Of a stretch of 36,768 bases of DNA, positions 35,650-36,768 are shown piece by piece. Position 1 is the stretch's first letter, and every line of letters starts with the position of its first letter. A program made the position numbers and the translations under genes. The DNA is from Hyphomonadaceae bacterium (GTDB lineage Bacteria > Pseudomonadota > Alphaproteobacteria > Caulobacterales > Maricaulaceae). The DNA lies in NCBI GenBank assembly GCA_013001295.1, contig JABDMW010000026.1, forward strand, positions 1-36,768, given 5' to 3'. The notes below the pieces were generated by a model. That model was not told the DNA's origin. It saw only the letters and a list, made by a program, of their open reading frames with translations, and ran no database searches.

Positions 35650-36105
35650 TTACTTTTGAGGAATGTCTTTTATTTGTGCGCTGAACTGCTTCAGAATTTC
35701 GACAAATTGTTCGGTCGTTGTGCCATCAGTGAGAGGGGCGGTAAGCGTATCATTTAAGATTTTCGCAATTGCCCTATATTTTTTGGCACCGAGATGGGTC
35801 ATCTCCAATGACGACCTCCTTTTGTCATCAAGACTGGGGATTTTCTGGATAAGTCCTGAGTCGATCAACGAGTGGACCGCGCGGCTCACAATTGTCTTGT
35901 CCATCGGCGTGACGGCTGTAACCTCCGCTGCTGTCCGCCCCGGCCTGTCCGCAACAGCGGCGAGAACCCGCCATTGGCTTTGATTGAGTCCGGCTTCAGA
36001 TCTAACGACGTCGAGCGTATAGCGGCTGATTTGATCGGCAAGCACAACCGTCTGATACGGCCAGAAATGGTCAAGATCGATGTGTAATGAGCTTTCCTTC
36101 GTCAT
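35650..36105 (-). CDS. MarR-family regulator, probable repressor of the hpd gene
   Basis: A 151-residue MarR protein from the ATG at 36105; a TTG five codons upstream is possible but has no ribosome binding site. The winged-helix core reads QSQWRVLAAVADRPGRTAAE, then VTPMDKTIVSRAVHSLIDSG and the wing PSLDDKRRSSLEMT, flanked by dimerisation helices. It is divergent from hpd; the 91-bp gap contains two matching palindromes, so it very likely controls hpd and itself. The ligand would be expected to be an intermediate of tyrosine breakdown such as 4-hydroxyphenylpyruvate or homogentisate; this is inference from position. Confidence 0.88.
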   Translation of the reverse strand: MTKESSLHIDLDHFWPYQTVVLADQISRYTLDVVRSEAGLNQSQWRVLAAVADRPGRTAAEVTAVTPMDKTIVSRAVHSLIDSGLIQKIPSLDDKRRSSLEMTHLGAKKYRAIAKILNDTLTAPLTDGTTTEQFVEILKQFSAQIKDIPQK

Positions 36106-36127
36106 ACGCCAAGTGTGCAAGAAAAAG

Positions 36128-36167
36128 GTTGCAATTGCAACAATAATTATGTAGTTGTAATCGCAAC
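36128..36167. promoter_or_regulatory. Twin palindromic operator in the MarR-hpd intergenic region
   Basis: GTTGCAATTGCAAC (36128-36141) is a perfect 14-bp palindrome. GTTGTAATCGCAAC (36154-36167) repeats it with two changes. The copies start 26 bp apart, in line with two regulator dimers about 2.5 helical turns apart. Confidence 0.75.
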
Positions 36168-36196
36168 CAATCTATAAAGCGTGAATGGAGAATGAA

Positions 36197-36768
36197 ATGG
36201 CCGACCTTTTTGAAAATCCGATCGGATTAGACGGATTTGAATTTATCGAGTTTTCAGCGCCTGAACGCGGCCAACTTGAAAAAGTTTTTTCGGCGATGGG
36301 CTTCATCAAAGTCGCGACCCATCGCTCTAAGGATGTCGATCTATGGAAACAGGGCGATATTAATTTGATCACCAATTACGAGGAAAAATCACCTGCGGGC
36401 TATTTCTGCCACGAACATGGCCCGTCTGCCTGCGGTATGGGATTTCGCGTCAAGGACGCGGCAAAAGCCTATGCCGAATTGATCAAACGCGGTGCCGAGC
36501 CCGTGAGAAACCATCCAGGGCCGATGGAATTGTCAATTCCTGCCATTCGGGGAATTGGCGGCGCCGTAATCTATCTGATCGACCGCTACGGTGATGATCT
36601 GAACATATATGATATTGACTTCAACGAGATTGAGGGCGTGGATCAAAATCCCGTCGGTTACGGATTTAATGTCGTCGATCATTTAACCCACAATGTTTAT
36701 AAAGGCCGGATGGATTATTGGGCTGAATATTATGAGCGTTTATTCAATTTCCGTGAAATCCGCTATTT
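36197..36768 (+). CDS. hpd: 4-hydroxyphenylpyruvate dioxygenase, 3' end outside window
   Basis: The first 190 residues of an HPD enzyme, running off the right edge. The ATG at 36197 has GGAG with a 6-nt spacer. The N-terminal domain ([20 protein letters not shown]) and the start of the catalytic domain are present; [20 protein letters not shown] contains His162, equivalent to the first iron ligand His161 of the Pseudomonas fluorescens enzyme. The other ligands lie beyond the window. HPD converts 4-hydroxyphenylpyruvate to homogentisate, the second step of tyrosine catabolism, and can also lead to pyomelanin. It is divergent from the MarR gene. Downstream genes for homogentisate breakdown, if any, cannot be seen. 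Confidence 0.95.
   Translation, partial: MADLFENPIGLDGFEFIEFSAPERGQLEKVFSAMGFIKVATHRSKDVDLWKQGDINLITNYEEKSPAGYFCHEHGPSACGMGFRVKDAAKAYAELIKRGAEPVRNHPGPMELSIPAIRGIGGAVIYLIDRYGDDLNIYDIDFNEIEGVDQNPVGYGFNVVDHLTHNVYKGRMDYWAEYYERLFNFREIRY

Overview
The window reads as chromosomal DNA of a moderate-GC alphaproteobacterium, probably marine or environmental. The evidence is a TamA/TamB pair, a FixL/FixJ-type two-component system, a MarR-controlled 4-hydroxyphenylpyruvate dioxygenase, CaiB/BaiF-type and GMC enzymes, and SulP and AGCS transporters. I see no phage, insertion sequence, CRISPR array or rRNA. There is one tRNA (Asn, GTT). Genus cannot be fixed from the sequence alone.

Layout. (1) 3-3170: the 3' part of a large repetitive surface/secreted protein built from about 131-residue DUF11-like units, closed by a strong terminator. 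(2) 3336-7075: lipid/CoA catabolism, with an alpha-methylacyl-CoA racemase-like enzyme divergent from a GMC oxidoreductase and an atypical crotonase-fold protein. (3) 7135-13076: tamA-tamB on the minus strand. (4) 13314-18490: envelope genes, with a glycine-zipper lipoprotein, a second lipoprotein, an M15-type peptidase carrying a dockerin-like calcium loop, a YcbB-type L,D-transpeptidase, a CNNM-like membrane protein and a LapA-domain protein. (5) 18968-30566: a stress and ion-homeostasis island, with TerC, a PsiE-like protein, a tandem universal stress protein, MgtE, a small ArsR-like protein (apparently cut short), a lone receiver, a FixJ-like regulator, a soluble PAS histidine kinase, a giant MscK-type mechanosensitive channel and a CorA-like protein without membrane helices. 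(6) 30900-36768: tRNA-Asn, a SulP transporter, galE overlapping an AGCS symporter gene, and a MarR regulator divergent from a 3'-truncated hpd.

The main find is in region 5. Four intergenic boxes with the core TTA(A/C)GTAT lie upstream of terC, the usp gene, the lone receiver and the mechanosensitive channel. A weaker fifth lies upstream of the glycine-zipper lipoprotein. The core resembles the TAMGTA centre reported for rhizobial FixJ sites, and a FixJ-like regulator with its kinase is encoded among these genes. Two of the boxes sit in a 38-bp block that is 32/38 identical between the terC and usp upstream regions. I infer a local regulon in which a cytoplasmic PAS kinase, lacking an obvious FixL haem ligand, controls membrane-stress, metal-ion and osmotic functions. 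This is a hypothesis from the sequence only.

Smaller points of interest are a probable in-frame stop splitting the ArsR-like gene, a CorA-like cytosolic domain coupled to a mechanosensitive channel, a crotonase homologue lacking both catalytic glutamates, and a twin palindromic operator in the MarR-hpd intergenic region.
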